From positions 1-34,493 of the forward strand of contig JAKOTQ010000059.1 in NCBI GenBank assembly GCA_029776205.1: a stretch of 34,493 nucleotides of DNA, given 5' to 3'. Both the position numbers and the translations under genes were made by a program. Under the pieces are notes generated by a model, which was not told the DNA's origin, did no database searches, and worked only from the letters and a program-made list of their open reading frames with translations. This document shows positions 1-8,404 of the stretch, in pieces; within the stretch, counting starts at the first letter, position 1; each line of letters starts with the position of its first letter. This DNA comes from Bacillota bacterium (GTDB lineage: Bacteria; Bacillota; UBA4882; UBA8346).

Positions 1-953
1 ATCCCCAGAAGAGGGCTGCGTATGACCAATATGGCCATGCAGCGTCCGATCCAAACTTTGGAGCTGGCGGTTTTGGCGGCTTGGGGGATATGGGCTTTGA
101 CGGTTTGGGGGATAGTTTTGATATGTTTTTTGGCGGAGCCCGGACATCCGAACGTCGAAATGGTCCTCAGCGGGGTAACGATCTCCGGTATGATTTGGAG
201 ATCAGTTTTGTAGAAGCGGCTTTCGGCAAAGAGACCACCATCGAAGTGCCTCGGTCCGAGACGTGTCCCACCTGTCACGGGAATGGGGCTAAACCCGGAA
301 CGTCCATCAAAACCTGCCCCAATTGTAACGGTACCGGCCAGGTCCAGATCACACAAACCACGGCTTTCGGACGGTTTGTCTCCGTTCGGACGTGTGAACG
401 GTGTCATGGGGAAGGAAAGACCATTGATACGCCTTGTCCCGAGTGTCGGGGTTCCGGCCGGGTGAGAAAAGCCCGGAAGATCGAGGTGAAGATTCCGGCC
501 GGTGTGGAAAGCGGTTCCCGTTTGCGGGTAGCCGGTGAAGGAGAGGCCGGTTTGCGGGGAGGTTCGCCCGGGGATTTATATATTTATATTTATGTAAAGA
601 AACATCCTCACTTCGAACGCCAAGGCAATGACGTGCACAGCGAGATTAAACTCAGCATCACCCAGGCTGTGCTGGGGACGACAGTGATGGTGGACACTCT
701 CGACGGGAAAGTGGAACTGAAGATTCCCGAAGGGACGCAGCACGGGACTTCGTTCCGGATGAAAGGTCGGGGCATCCCTTATTTGAAAGGGCACGGCCGC
801 GGAGATCATTATGTCCGGGTGAAACTGACGGTTCCGACCAAACTCACCGCCGAACAACGGGAGCTCTTCAAGAAGCTGGCGGCGTCTTTCGGCGAGAAAG
901 TCGGGACGGAAGACAAAGGATTTATGGAAAAAGTGAAAGGCGCATTCCGATAA
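1..953 (+). CDS. dnaJ: Chaperone DnaJ (5' end outside window)
   Basis: Hsp40 co-chaperone that delivers unfolded clients to DnaK and stimulates its ATPase in the cytoplasm. The reading frame is open from base 3 and begins with the end of the J domain (KRAAYDQYGHAA), followed by a short Gly/Phe-rich linker. Four CxxCxGxG zinc repeats then appear (CPTCHGNG, CPNCNGTG, CERCHGEG, CPECRGSG), followed by the two C-terminal substrate-binding beta domains. Only about the first 60 residues are missing. The gene ends at a strong hairpin terminator shared with the convergent galE. In many Firmicutes dnaJ is directly followed by prmA and rsmE; here those lie about 2.5 kb further on, separated by galE and an AraC-type gene. 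Identification is certain. Confidence 0.97.
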   Translation, partial: PQKRAAYDQYGHAASDPNFGAGGFGGLGDMGFDGLGDSFDMFFGGARTSERRNGPQRGNDLRYDLEISFVEAAFGKETTIEVPRSETCPTCHGNGAKPGTSIKTCPNCNGTGQVQITQTTAFGRFVSVRTCERCHGEGKTIDTPCPECRGSGRVRKARKIEVKIPAGVESGSRLRVAGEGEAGLRGGSPGDLYIYIYVKKHPHFERQGNDVHSEIKLSITQAVLGTTVMVDTLDGKVELKIPEGTQHGTSFRMKGRGIPYLKGHGRGDHYVRVKLTVPTKLTAEQRELFKKLAASFGEKVGTEDKGFMEKVKGAFR

Positions 954-955
954 AG

Positions 956-990
956 CGAAAAAAAGAGGCCGGAAACGGCCTCTTTCGTTT
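956..990. terminator. Bidirectional rho-independent terminator
   Basis: The arms AAAGAGGCCG and CGGCCTCTTT form a perfect 10-bp stem around a GAAA loop. An A-rich run lies on the left and a T-rich run on the right, so it can end both dnaJ (+) and galE (-). Confidence 0.9.
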
Positions 991-1018
991 TGATTTATCA
1001 TGCGGGAACGCTGATGAA

Positions 1019-2032
1019 TCAATCGTCGAATTTTAGAATGGTCTCCCGGATTTTTCCCCATTGCAGCGCATCACGAATGCCGTCTTCGATGGAGAGCTCG
1101 GTTTTCCAATGGAGCAGCTCTGCAGCTTTATCCGCATTGGCATAAGCGCCGGCAACGTCTCCTTCTCGAGGCGGAGCTTCAACTTTATTGATGGATTGGC
1201 CGTATACTTTTTCAAAAGCGGCGACCAGTTCTTTGACGGTGACGCCGTGGCCGCTGCCTAAATTGATAGCTATATAAGGCTCGGTATGCTTCGACTTGGC
1301 GAAGACGATCTCGAAACGTTCCAGCGCTTTAAGATGGGCCATAGCCAGATCCCAAACATGGATATAATCCCGAATACCGGACCCGTCCCGGGTATCCCAT
1401 TTAGTTCCGGTGATCTTAAATACCGGTTCTTTACCAAGGGCGACTTCCACCAGTTTTCCTAAGACATGGGAAGGGAATCGGGCATGAATCCCGGAACGCA
1501 TTTTAGGATCAGCCCCGATGGGGTTGAAATATCGCAGGGCTATCCCTTTCATGGAATAGGCCTGGCAGAAATCTTTCAGGACCATTTCCATCATATATTT
1601 AGTTCGGGCATAAGGGCTGCGGGGATTGAGGGGAGAGTCTTCCCTGACCATAAATCCGGGCACATCATCGTAGATGGAAGCCGATGAGCTGAAAATCACA
1701 TTGGGTCGGCCGAGTTCATGGAGATTCTTAAATAAAATCAGCGATTTGGCCACGTTTTCGTAGTAATAATCATAAGGCTTCTGAACGGATTCGGGCACTT
1801 GGATTAAAGCTGCAAAGTGAATGGTATGTTGAATTTCAGGATGGTCGTTAAAGATCCTTTGAAGCAATTGCTTGTCCGCAATATCGCCATGGTAAAAAAT
1901 CCGATCTTTCACAAATTCCGGTCTACCGGTGACCAGGGAGTCGAGAATGACAGGTTCGTGGCCATGGTCAAGCAATGCAGAACAAACGGTACTTCCAATA
2001 TAACCGGCACCACCGGTAACTAAAACCTTCAA
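1019..2032 (-). CDS. galE: UDP-glucose 4-epimerase
   Basis: Short-chain dehydrogenase-type epimerase that interconverts UDP-glucose and UDP-galactose with bound NAD, feeding galactose metabolism and cell-surface polysaccharides. The N-terminus has the Rossmann motif VTGGAGYIGS. The catalytic Tyr-x-x-x-Lys is in SPYARTKYMMEM, preceded by the serine-rich strand SSSASIYDD. The length of about 337 residues is normal. An upstream ATG at 2041 sits almost on top of an AAAGGA ribosome site; the TTG at 2032 is 8 bases from that site and gives the usual family N-terminus MKVLVTGGAGYIG, so I prefer it. The gene stands alone between the dnaJ terminator and a divergent AraC-type gene. Identification is firm; the start is likely but not proven. 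Confidence 0.95.
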   Translation of the reverse strand: MKVLVTGGAGYIGSTVCSALLDHGHEPVILDSLVTGRPEFVKDRIFYHGDIADKQLLQRIFNDHPEIQHTIHFAALIQVPESVQKPYDYYYENVAKSLILFKNLHELGRPNVIFSSSASIYDDVPGFMVREDSPLNPRSPYARTKYMMEMVLKDFCQAYSMKGIALRYFNPIGADPKMRSGIHARFPSHVLGKLVEVALGKEPVFKITGTKWDTRDGSGIRDYIHVWDLAMAHLKALERFEIVFAKSKHTEPYIAINLGSGHGVTVKELVAAFEKVYGQSINKVEAPPREGDVAGAYANADKAAELLHWKTELSIEDGIRDALQWGKIRETILKFDD

Positions 2033-2175
2033 TCGGATCATCCTTTCTGAAAATTTGAGATAAAAAGTTAGTATGATAAGCTAATATTCTCTTTTTGGGA
2101 ATGGATTCCTGTTTATTTTTTTGATGAAAATATGATTTATGTGTCAAACTTGTTTAAGGTCCACAAAAAACACGA

Positions 2176-2204
2176 TTGAACCTCTGATTAAATTCCTCTA
2201 TAAT
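2176..2204 (+). promoter_or_regulatory. Probable sigma-A promoter of the AraC-type gene
   Basis: TTGAAC (2176-2181) and TATAAT (2199-2204) are separated by exactly 17 bases and lie about 35 bases before the GTG start of the downstream regulator. The match to the housekeeping consensus is strong, but this is a sequence match only. Confidence 0.7.
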
Positions 2205-2238
2205 CATAATGACCAAACCTTTCCAGGGGTGATGCGTT

Positions 2239-3093
2239 GTGGCTATCCATCATCGCGGAGAGCAGCACAGATCTACACTGGAAGATTTTTTCTTTTTTCA
2301 TCATCCGGACGATGAATCGACACCGCCGTTGGGGACATTGCTTCGGGATTACTGCCGGGTCATTGTTCCCATAACCGGCAATATTGTTTTTCGGGTAGAA
2401 GGCCGGACCTATCCGTTGCAGCCTTGGGATATTTTGTTGTTGACGGAGAATGATATTGCCAAAAATGACACGGATTCCGTCAAAGCTGAATATTACGAAA
2501 TCGGGGTTAAACCGGACTACTTACTCAAGATGAGTCTTCCCGGAAATAATTTACGGACCTGTTTTGAACAAGCGTCAGAATTAAAACGGTTTGTGCTGCG
2601 GCCTGAAGGGGAAAGTTTGGAGCGGTTTAAACAATGTCTGAATAACCTGGAAGAAGCTCATGCCGGTTCGGAGTTTGGTAGTAAAATAACGTGTAATGCC
2701 TATTTGATGCTCTTGTTGGTCCTGGTAAACCGTTTCTTTTCTGCCGGAATGAATGGAGTCTTTGAACAGGATGGGGACATCAGCCGGGTGGTGGATTATA
2801 TCGAAGAGCATTTGGCAGAAGACCTGTTGATCGATGGGTTGGCAGAGCGTTTTGGTTTCAGCAAGTATACTCTGATGCATCGCTTTAAAGAACAAACCGG
2901 GTTCGCTATTCACCATTATATATTGCAAAAACGGCTTCGGAAAATCCATGCCCTTATTCTTAAAGGGTATCCTTTCATGGAAGCCAGTGCCCGGTGCGGT
3001 TTTTCCGATTACTCTTGTTTTGTCCGGGCATTTACCAAATATTACGGCTTATCGCCGAGGAAGTATTATGAGCGGATGAAGAGCGGGAGCTAG
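2239..3093 (+). CDS. AraC-family transcriptional regulator
   Basis: A 284-residue one-component regulator. The first ~100 residues look like a cupin-type ligand-sensing domain (VPITGNIVFRVEGRTYPLQPWDILLL can be read as its two strand pairs). The last ~100 residues form the double helix-turn-helix of AraC/XylS proteins: LAERFGFSKYTLMHRFKEQTG in the first half, then ARCGFSDYSCFVRAFTKYYG and the closing SPRKYYERM. The GTG start follows an AGGGGTG ribosome site and a good promoter. It is divergent from galE, so galE or sugar genes are conceivable targets, but the ligand cannot be told from sequence. No partner gene follows; the next 360 bases are non-coding. Confidence 0.9.
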   Translation: MAIHHRGEQHRSTLEDFFFFHHPDDESTPPLGTLLRDYCRVIVPITGNIVFRVEGRTYPLQPWDILLLTENDIAKNDTDSVKAEYYEIGVKPDYLLKMSLPGNNLRTCFEQASELKRFVLRPEGESLERFKQCLNNLEEAHAGSEFGSKITCNAYLMLLLVLVNRFFSAGMNGVFEQDGDISRVVDYIEEHLAEDLLIDGLAERFGFSKYTLMHRFKEQTGFAIHHYILQKRLRKIHALILKGYPFMEASARCGFSDYSCFVRAFTKYYGLSPRKYYERMKSGS

Positions 3094-3456
3094 AGTGAGG
3101 AGATAGGAGTCGGTAGAAAGAAGACAGAATACAGAATATAGAAGACAGAAGTATTGAATTCTGGGTATAAATGCTGGTACTGGATTCTAGGTACAGGCAT
3201 TGGCTGCTGGGGTTTTGTGTTAGGAAGCAGTAGTCAGGAGTCAGGAACTCATGTTCTTCCTCATGATTTCATGATCTTGGGTCCCGTACCAGGATTATAA
3301 TGTCAATAATCTTCCTCATGTCTTAAGAATGTCCTATACACTATGTCTTGAGACCTAAGGCGCGAAACTATCTTCTGTCTCCTGATTCCTGACTCCTATA
3401 TATTGTGCACTGTGCACTACAATCATTATCAGAAAAATGGAAACACTGGAGGAAAC
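3094..3456. repeat. Non-coding region with degenerate short repeats
   Basis: About 360 bases without a credible gene. It is built from degenerate short words: purine-rich variants of GAAGACAGAA (3120-3151) and GAGTCAGGA (3228-3247), whose complements reappear at 3372-3397. AGGAGTCAGGAA at 3236-3247 has its perfect reverse complement at 3386-3397, and AGACAGAAG at 3143-3151 has its complement at 3372-3380. The pairs are not nested, so a single simple hairpin is not formed. A TGTGCACTGTGCAC tandem lies at about 3403. It looks like a decayed intergenic repeat cluster. Confidence 0.5.
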
Positions 3457-4392
3457 ATGTCAGACTTAGTATGGTGCGAATTAACCGTGGAAATAGATCC
3501 GGAGAATTTTGATGTTGTGGCTGATCTTTTGCAGGAAGCTGGTGCCGGAGGCGTTGTTTTTGATGATCCAGCCATTCTTGAAGTCCGTGAGTTTGAAGTG
3601 GATGAGATTTTTAGCGATGAATTGATGCAACAGATCAAACAACCTCCAGCGGTTCGGGCTTATTTTCCGGTCGATGATCGGCTGGGTGATAAATTGAACC
3701 AATTAAAAGAAGCATTCCGTGAGCTTTACGGTGAAGTGCCGGAATTTAAGTTGCGACAGATTCATGAGGATGATTGGGCCCATGCCTGGAAGGCTTATTA
3801 TAAACCGGAGAAAATCGGCCGGGTAGTGATAAAGCCCAGTTGGGAACAGTATTTACCAACTGAGGATGAAGTGATGATCGCTTTGGATCCGGGGATGGCC
3901 TTTGGAACCGGAACCCATCCGACCACTCGGATGTGTGTGCAGCTGTTGCAGGAAGAGATCAATCGTCCCTTGGACATGCTGGATCTGGGAACCGGTTCCG
4001 GCATTTTGGCGATTATCGGTGCTAAGCTGGGCGCCAGGCAGGTTGTAGCCTCGGATATTGATCCGGTGGCTGTAAAGGTTGCGCGGGAGAATGCGGAGCT
4101 GAACCAGGTTTCTGACCGGGTTACGTTTTTTGAAGGCGATTTGTTAAAGGCTCATACGTCGGGCCAATATGATTTGGTGGTGGCGAATATTATCGCCGAT
4201 ATTATTGTGAAATTGATTCCGGATTTGCATCGGGTGTTGAAACCGGGCGGACATTTTGTTGCTTCCGGGATCATTGATCGCCGGCTGGAGGAAGTGAAAG
4301 AACTTTTATCCAAGCATAACATGGAAATTGTTCGGATCGAAACCGATCAAGAGTGGCGGGCAGTGGTGGCTGCGTTAAACATTCCAGAATAA
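3457..4392 (+). CDS. prmA: Ribosomal protein L11 methyltransferase
   Basis: AdoMet-dependent enzyme that methylates lysines and the N-terminus of ribosomal protein L11. The N-terminal part carries the L11-recognition ferredoxin-like fold (starting at MSDLVWCELTVEI). The linker has DDWAHAWKAYYKPEKIG, followed by the hallmark DPGMAFGTGTHPTTRMC. The AdoMet site is LDLGTGSGILAIIGAKLGA, and the catalytic-loop region is VVANIIADI. I start at the ATG preceded by GGAGG at optimal spacing; an earlier in-frame start would add 18 unrelated residues. Length of 311 aa is typical. rsmE follows after about 40 bases, the usual Firmicute arrangement. Confidence 0.96.
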   Translation: MSDLVWCELTVEIDPENFDVVADLLQEAGAGGVVFDDPAILEVREFEVDEIFSDELMQQIKQPPAVRAYFPVDDRLGDKLNQLKEAFRELYGEVPEFKLRQIHEDDWAHAWKAYYKPEKIGRVVIKPSWEQYLPTEDEVMIALDPGMAFGTGTHPTTRMCVQLLQEEINRPLDMLDLGTGSGILAIIGAKLGARQVVASDIDPVAVKVARENAELNQVSDRVTFFEGDLLKAHTSGQYDLVVANIIADIIVKLIPDLHRVLKPGGHFVASGIIDRRLEEVKELLSKHNMEIVRIETDQEWRAVVAALNIPE

Positions 4393-4434
4393 TTTGGGCG
4401 AAGGTAGAATCAACAGAGAAAGGGATGGATTTCG

Positions 4435-5175
4435 ATGACACGTTTTTTTATTCCTGCGGACCATATTCGGGGAGATAAAGTTTTTCTTGAAGGAAGCGAC
4501 CACCATCATTTGTTAAATGTGCTCCGAAAAAAAGTCGGCGATGAAATTACGGTGTTAAACGGCAAAGGGGAAGAGTTTTTGGCCCGGGTCATCGAAATTA
4601 AGCCGTCGATGGTTATTGCGGAGATCGTGACTGCCATGAACAGGCCTGCCGAACCTCGGGTAAAAATCAATTTGATACAGGGATTGCCGAAAGCCGATAA
4701 ATTTGAATGGATTATTCAAAAAAATACGGAACTTGGTGTATCCCGGTTTCAGCCGGTTATCACCGAGCGAAGTACTATCCGGCTGGATGCGGAGGCTCGG
4801 ACCAAAAAGTGGGAACGTTGGAGCAAAATCATTAAATCTGCTGCAGAACAGTCGGGGCGGACGATTATCCCGGAGCTGGAGATGGTGAAAGATTGGGAGT
4901 TAGCCATCCGCAATCTGCGGCCCGGGTTGACGTTGATCCCATGGGAAGGGGAGACGGAACGTTCTCTCAAGTCCGTATTGGAGGCTGAGAAAGTTCTGCC
5001 GACAGAGGTTAACGTTATTATCGGACCGGAAGGCGGCTTTTCTATCCAAGAAATCAATGAAGCCCGGGAATATGGCGCGATCCCGATCACATTAGGCCCC
5101 AGGATCCTGCGAACCGAAACCGCGGGCCTGGTCGCAGCTACTTCTATTCTCTATCATTTTGGGGATATGGGATAG
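4435..5175 (+). CDS. rsmE: 16S rRNA (uracil-1498-N3)-methyltransferase
   Basis: SPOUT-class methyltransferase that modifies U1498 in the decoding region of 16S rRNA. It has the N-terminal PUA-like domain (DHHHLLNVLRKKVGDEITVLNGKGEE). The SPOUT core shows the family signatures KADKFEWIIQKNTELGV, SAAEQSGR, GPEGGFS and LGPRILRTETAGLVA, which build the trefoil-knot AdoMet site. The length of 246 aa is normal. It sits just downstream of prmA and is probably co-transcribed with it. It is the last gene before a convergent intergenic repeat region. Confidence 0.96.
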   Translation: MTRFFIPADHIRGDKVFLEGSDHHHLLNVLRKKVGDEITVLNGKGEEFLARVIEIKPSMVIAEIVTAMNRPAEPRVKINLIQGLPKADKFEWIIQKNTELGVSRFQPVITERSTIRLDAEARTKKWERWSKIIKSAAEQSGRTIIPELEMVKDWELAIRNLRPGLTLIPWEGETERSLKSVLEAEKVLPTEVNVIIGPEGGFSIQEINEAREYGAIPITLGPRILRTETAGLVAATSILYHFGDMG

Positions 5176-5190
5176 GAATTTGATGAGTTC

Positions 5191-5312
5191 ACAGTTGACA
5201 GTTGGGACAGTGGACAGTTGTCTAACAGTTATACAGTTTAAAGTAGATAGTTTACAGTTAAGTGTAAAGGGAAAAGGTTAGCACCTAATTGTTTAAATGT
5301 TAACTGTAAACT
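5191..5312. repeat. ACAGTT repeat cluster with long inverted repeat
   Basis: Seven copies of ACAGTT or ACAGTG lie between 5191 and 5259 (5191, 5198, 5207, 5214, 5225, 5233, 5254). AGTTTACAGTTAA at 5249-5261 has a perfect 13-base reverse complement at 5300-5312, with a 38-base loop between. It lies between convergent rsmE and yqhG and may act as a weak transcription stop or be a decayed intergenic repeat; no T-run marks it as a classic terminator. Confidence 0.5.
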
Positions 5313-5327
5313 GTATTCGTGCCTGTT

Positions 5328-6239
5328 TTAAATGGCCCACTGGATTCGTTGTTTCACCGGATCGTAATGGATCGGCGGCAGTTCTTTGGAAGAGCCCCAG
5401 GCCTCGAGTGTGTAGGTGATGAACGGTAAATAGAGGAGGGCAACATTGACGATGTCGATTCGGATGACCGGCCGGAATTTCCGGTAAATTTCAGCCATCC
5501 GACGGTAGAATCCATCTTTCGATGAATTTTCGGCTTCATCTTCCTTGAAATATTCCTCAAGGTATGATACCTCTTCTTTCCACCGGTCCTTGGCGGCTTC
5601 GATCCATTGGGGATCGTGATTTTTAAGCAGCCAGGTCAGGTGGTTGTAAAGTGCTTGAAATCCCTCACTGTAAGGGATTTTTTTCTTTTCCAGATGCTTT
5701 TTGGGTAATTGGGGGGAGATCTTTTTAGTCGCTAATTCCGCCATTAAATTGGATGAGATGGTACCGTCGATCAAATTAATGCTGAGACTGTATAACTCCT
5801 CAAATTTTTCATCGGTTTCCAGGATGACCTTGAAGTTAACCAACAGATGAGGCTGGTACTTTAAAAGGGGTTGTTTGTAAAAGAAAAGAGGGCGTTCTGG
5901 CGGCAGACGGAGATTGATCTCCCGTTCAACCCGGCGATAGTCTAATTCATAGAGATAGGCGCCTCGAAAGATTAATCCCCGTTTTTGAATGCCCTCCACA
6001 AACCATTGTAAACGGTAGCTGCCCCGGGTAACCAGTTCGGAACCGGGATATTTCTCGAGAAGGGCAGGGTCGCAGACGATCTGTAAACTTTGGGTTTCTA
6101 CGCGGGCGGGGGTAAAAAAGGTTCGCGGGACATTGACTTGGCATTCGGCCATAATCAGTTCATTCTGGATGACCGTGTGCGGTGCACCGGCTACTTTCAG
6201 GGAATTAATGATGAAATTGAAAACCGTTGGATCGGACAT
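5328..6239 (-). CDS. yqhG: YqhG-like protein, function unknown
   Basis: A cytoplasmic protein of about 303 residues resembling Bacillus YqhG: an N-terminal segment ending in prolines and aromatics, a central strand-rich part (LLVNFKVILETDEKFEELYSLSINLIDG, read as two strands), and a charged helical C-terminus. No catalytic motif is visible. In Bacillus yqhG is next to the SNF2-type helicase gene yqhH, and the same pair occurs here with the helicase upstream, which supports the assignment and suggests a joint role. The first ATG (6248) abuts the AAAGGA ribosome site, whereas the ATG at 6239 has 9-base spacing, so I use the latter. I cannot assign a biochemical activity. Confidence 0.75.
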   Translation of the reverse strand: MSDPTVFNFIINSLKVAGAPHTVIQNELIMAECQVNVPRTFFTPARVETQSLQIVCDPALLEKYPGSELVTRGSYRLQWFVEGIQKRGLIFRGAYLYELDYRRVEREINLRLPPERPLFFYKQPLLKYQPHLLVNFKVILETDEKFEELYSLSINLIDGTISSNLMAELATKKISPQLPKKHLEKKKIPYSEGFQALYNHLTWLLKNHDPQWIEAAKDRWKEEVSYLEEYFKEDEAENSSKDGFYRRMAEIYRKFRPVIRIDIVNVALLYLPFITYTLEAWGSSKELPPIHYDPVKQRIQWAI

Positions 6240-6304
6240 GGTCACCATTCCTTTTCTGTCTTCGTTGTTTTCCGTTTCTGTTTACGTTAAAAGTTGTTTT
6301 CTGC

Positions 6305-8068
6305 TCAGAGCAGCTCTTCCCAGTCGGGGGTATCTTCGTTGATCATGGCTTCGATCTCTTGCCCGAGGCGTTCAAACCCTCGGCTCAGTGATTCATGGGA
6401 ATCCGCCTGAAATACCAGCTCCATAATGCGGGCCTCCAGACTTTTGCCCCGGCAAAGTTTGCCGATGACCCGTTCGCTTTCACCGATGACAGTGTGAAAC
6501 ATTTTGACCTTCTCATCCAGGAGACGAAGCAGGTGCTCTTCAACAGTATCTTTAATGGAAAGATTGTAAACGTAAACATCCCGGGTTTGTCCCAGCCGGT
6601 GGATCCGGCCGATCCGCTGTTCCAGGCGCATTGGATTCCAGGGCAGGTCGTAGTTGATCATGGTATTACAAAATTGCAGGTTAATTCCTTCGCCGCCGGA
6701 TTCGGTACAGACCAGGACCCGGTATTGGGGGAACTCTTTAAACTGATATTTCGTAAACTCTTTCTTGGATGCAGACAAACTTCCGTCAAAGGCGAGGGTC
6801 AGGAAACCGGCCTGTTCCAAACGGGTCCGGATGTAACTTTGCGTGGCCAGAAATTCGGTAAAAATGATCACTTTTTCCGGAGTTTTGCGAATCAGTTCTT
6901 CGACGACTGCCATTTTGGCGTTGTTTTTAATCTGCTGTGCTAATTTCAACAGGCTGACGGCTTCTTGTTGTTGGGCTTCATCCATTAAAATCTTATGAGC
7001 CAGCTTGTAGAGGGTAAGCACTGCAGCAAAGGTGCTTGAGCAAATCTCCCGTTGGAGGGTGAGTAAGGGAAGAGCACTCATACCGGCCGGACCGTTTTTG
7101 AGGCACCGCCGGATAAAATCGGTGGTTCGATCGTACATCTCCCGTTCCATAGGTGAGAGGACGATCGGGATATTTTGAACATTTCGTTTGGTGAACCCGA
7201 TATGAGCTCCGTGTTTATTGCGGATCATTACCCCGCTGAGTAGGCTTTTCAATTCACCGGCATTTTTGGGTTTGCGTTTATCCGCAATATAATTTTTTTT
7301 AAAATTGCGATAACTGCCAAGTTGTCCCGGTCGCAGCAAGGAGATCATATTGAAGAGCTCTTTCAAGTCATTTTGAAGCGGAGTGGCTGACAGAAGCAGG
7401 AAATATTTCTTTTGAATGCTGTTGACGAACTGAAAGTTCTGGGTTTTGTCGCTTTTTAGTTTATGGGCTTCATCGACGATTACCATATCATAATAGTTTT
7501 TGAGAATTTCATTGCGATGGCATTCCTTTTTTGCTGTATCCAGCGAGGCGATGATCTGGTCGTAATTGGCCCATTCCCACTCTCGATTGGCGATTAGGGT
7601 GTGTATTTCGAACTTCTCCCGCAATTCTGCTTCCCACTGACGGCAAAGAGCAGCCGGGGTTAATATTAAAAACCGTTTCACCAGGCCGCGCAGCATGTAT
7701 TCTTTCAAAATCATGGCGGCTTCAATGGTTTTTCCCAAACCGACTTCATCAGCAAGTATTGCCCGGCCGCGCATTTCGGAGATGACCTTTTTGACGGTTT
7801 CGATTTGATGGGGATAGAGAACGAAACCGTTTTTGCGCCAGTGTTCCTGAAGATGGCTGATGACCAACAGGTCCTCAAAACCGTGGCTGAGTGTTAATTC
7901 GATCCCTTGATGGTGTAGGAGAAATGCTTCCCAGGAATCCCACTCTTTTCTGCGCATTCTGAGCAGAAATTCGGAAAAGGCATTGCCGGACTGAAATACC
8001 GGGGAAAAATCGGGTAGAGCTCTTTCCGGCTCTGGTTTTGATAACGTCGCATGGGGGGATGTTTCCAA
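6305..8068 (-). CDS. yqhH: SNF2-family DEAD/DEAH-box helicase (YqhH-like)
   Basis: A 587-residue Swi2/Snf2-type ATPase that presumably translocates on double-stranded DNA or remodels protein-nucleic acid complexes. It shows Walker A ADEVGLGKTIEAAM (near residue 106), motif Ia LILTPAALCRQW, Walker B VDEAHKLK, motif III LLLSATPLQN, motif V SGGEGINLQFC and motif VI RLEQRIGRIHRLGQ, so both RecA lobes are intact. The order and size resemble YqhH/RapA-type helicases. The start is TTG at 8068, with AAGGAGG 7 bases upstream. yqhG follows on the same strand after about 65 bases. The cellular role of this pair is unknown. Confidence 0.9.
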   Translation of the reverse strand: METSPHATLSKPEPERALPDFSPVFQSGNAFSEFLLRMRRKEWDSWEAFLLHHQGIELTLSHGFEDLLVISHLQEHWRKNGFVLYPHQIETVKKVISEMRGRAILADEVGLGKTIEAAMILKEYMLRGLVKRFLILTPAALCRQWEAELREKFEIHTLIANREWEWANYDQIIASLDTAKKECHRNEILKNYYDMVIVDEAHKLKSDKTQNFQFVNSIQKKYFLLLSATPLQNDLKELFNMISLLRPGQLGSYRNFKKNYIADKRKPKNAGELKSLLSGVMIRNKHGAHIGFTKRNVQNIPIVLSPMEREMYDRTTDFIRRCLKNGPAGMSALPLLTLQREICSSTFAAVLTLYKLAHKILMDEAQQQEAVSLLKLAQQIKNNAKMAVVEELIRKTPEKVIIFTEFLATQSYIRTRLEQAGFLTLAFDGSLSASKKEFTKYQFKEFPQYRVLVCTESGGEGINLQFCNTMINYDLPWNPMRLEQRIGRIHRLGQTRDVYVYNLSIKDTVEEHLLRLLDEKVKMFHTVIGESERVIGKLCRGKSLEARIMELVFQADSHESLSRGFERLGQEIEAMINEDTPDWEELL

Positions 8069-8370
8069 TGCAAAACCTCCTTCAAGGGATGGTAAGACAG
8101 TATAGTTTTGCCGGTATTAGCGAGAAAAAATCCCATTTCACCAGGGTATTTTTTGGATGTATAGTGTTTTAGGAAAGGCTTTGTTACATGCGCGGTATGG
8201 TATATTCTCCAATGACAGTGGAAAATTTAAGATCTATCCCGAATTACAGCGAAGAGTAGCGGTTGAAGGTAATGGCTAACGTAGTTTTGCGCGGGATGTT
8301 AGGGCGATATGGTGATGATGAATGAAAGGTTCATCCATGAGATGGGTATCCGGAAGAATAGTAATAAACT
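8069..8370. other. Non-coding stretch without recognised feature
   Basis: About 300 bases between the helicase start and the protease terminator. It contains the helicase ribosome site and presumably its promoter. I see no open frame with a ribosome site, tRNA-like fold or clear repeat. Scattered codon-like segments around 8270-8330 could be gene remnants but cannot be recognised. Confidence 0.4.
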
Positions 8371-8402
8371 AAAAAAATAGCCTCCCTTAGGAGGCTATTT
8401 TT
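8371..8402 (-). terminator. Rho-independent terminator of the subtilisin gene
   Basis: The arms AATAGCCTCC and GGAGGCTATT form a perfect 10-bp stem around CTTA. The A run on the + strand (8371-8377) becomes the T tail for minus-strand transcripts, so it terminates the protease gene that ends at 8405. Confidence 0.9.
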
Positions 8403-8404
8403 AA

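Noticed and set aside
6395-6943. A 182-codon plus-strand open frame within the helicase gene
   Set aside because: It is antisense to conserved helicase motifs and has no ribosome site or recognisable domain.
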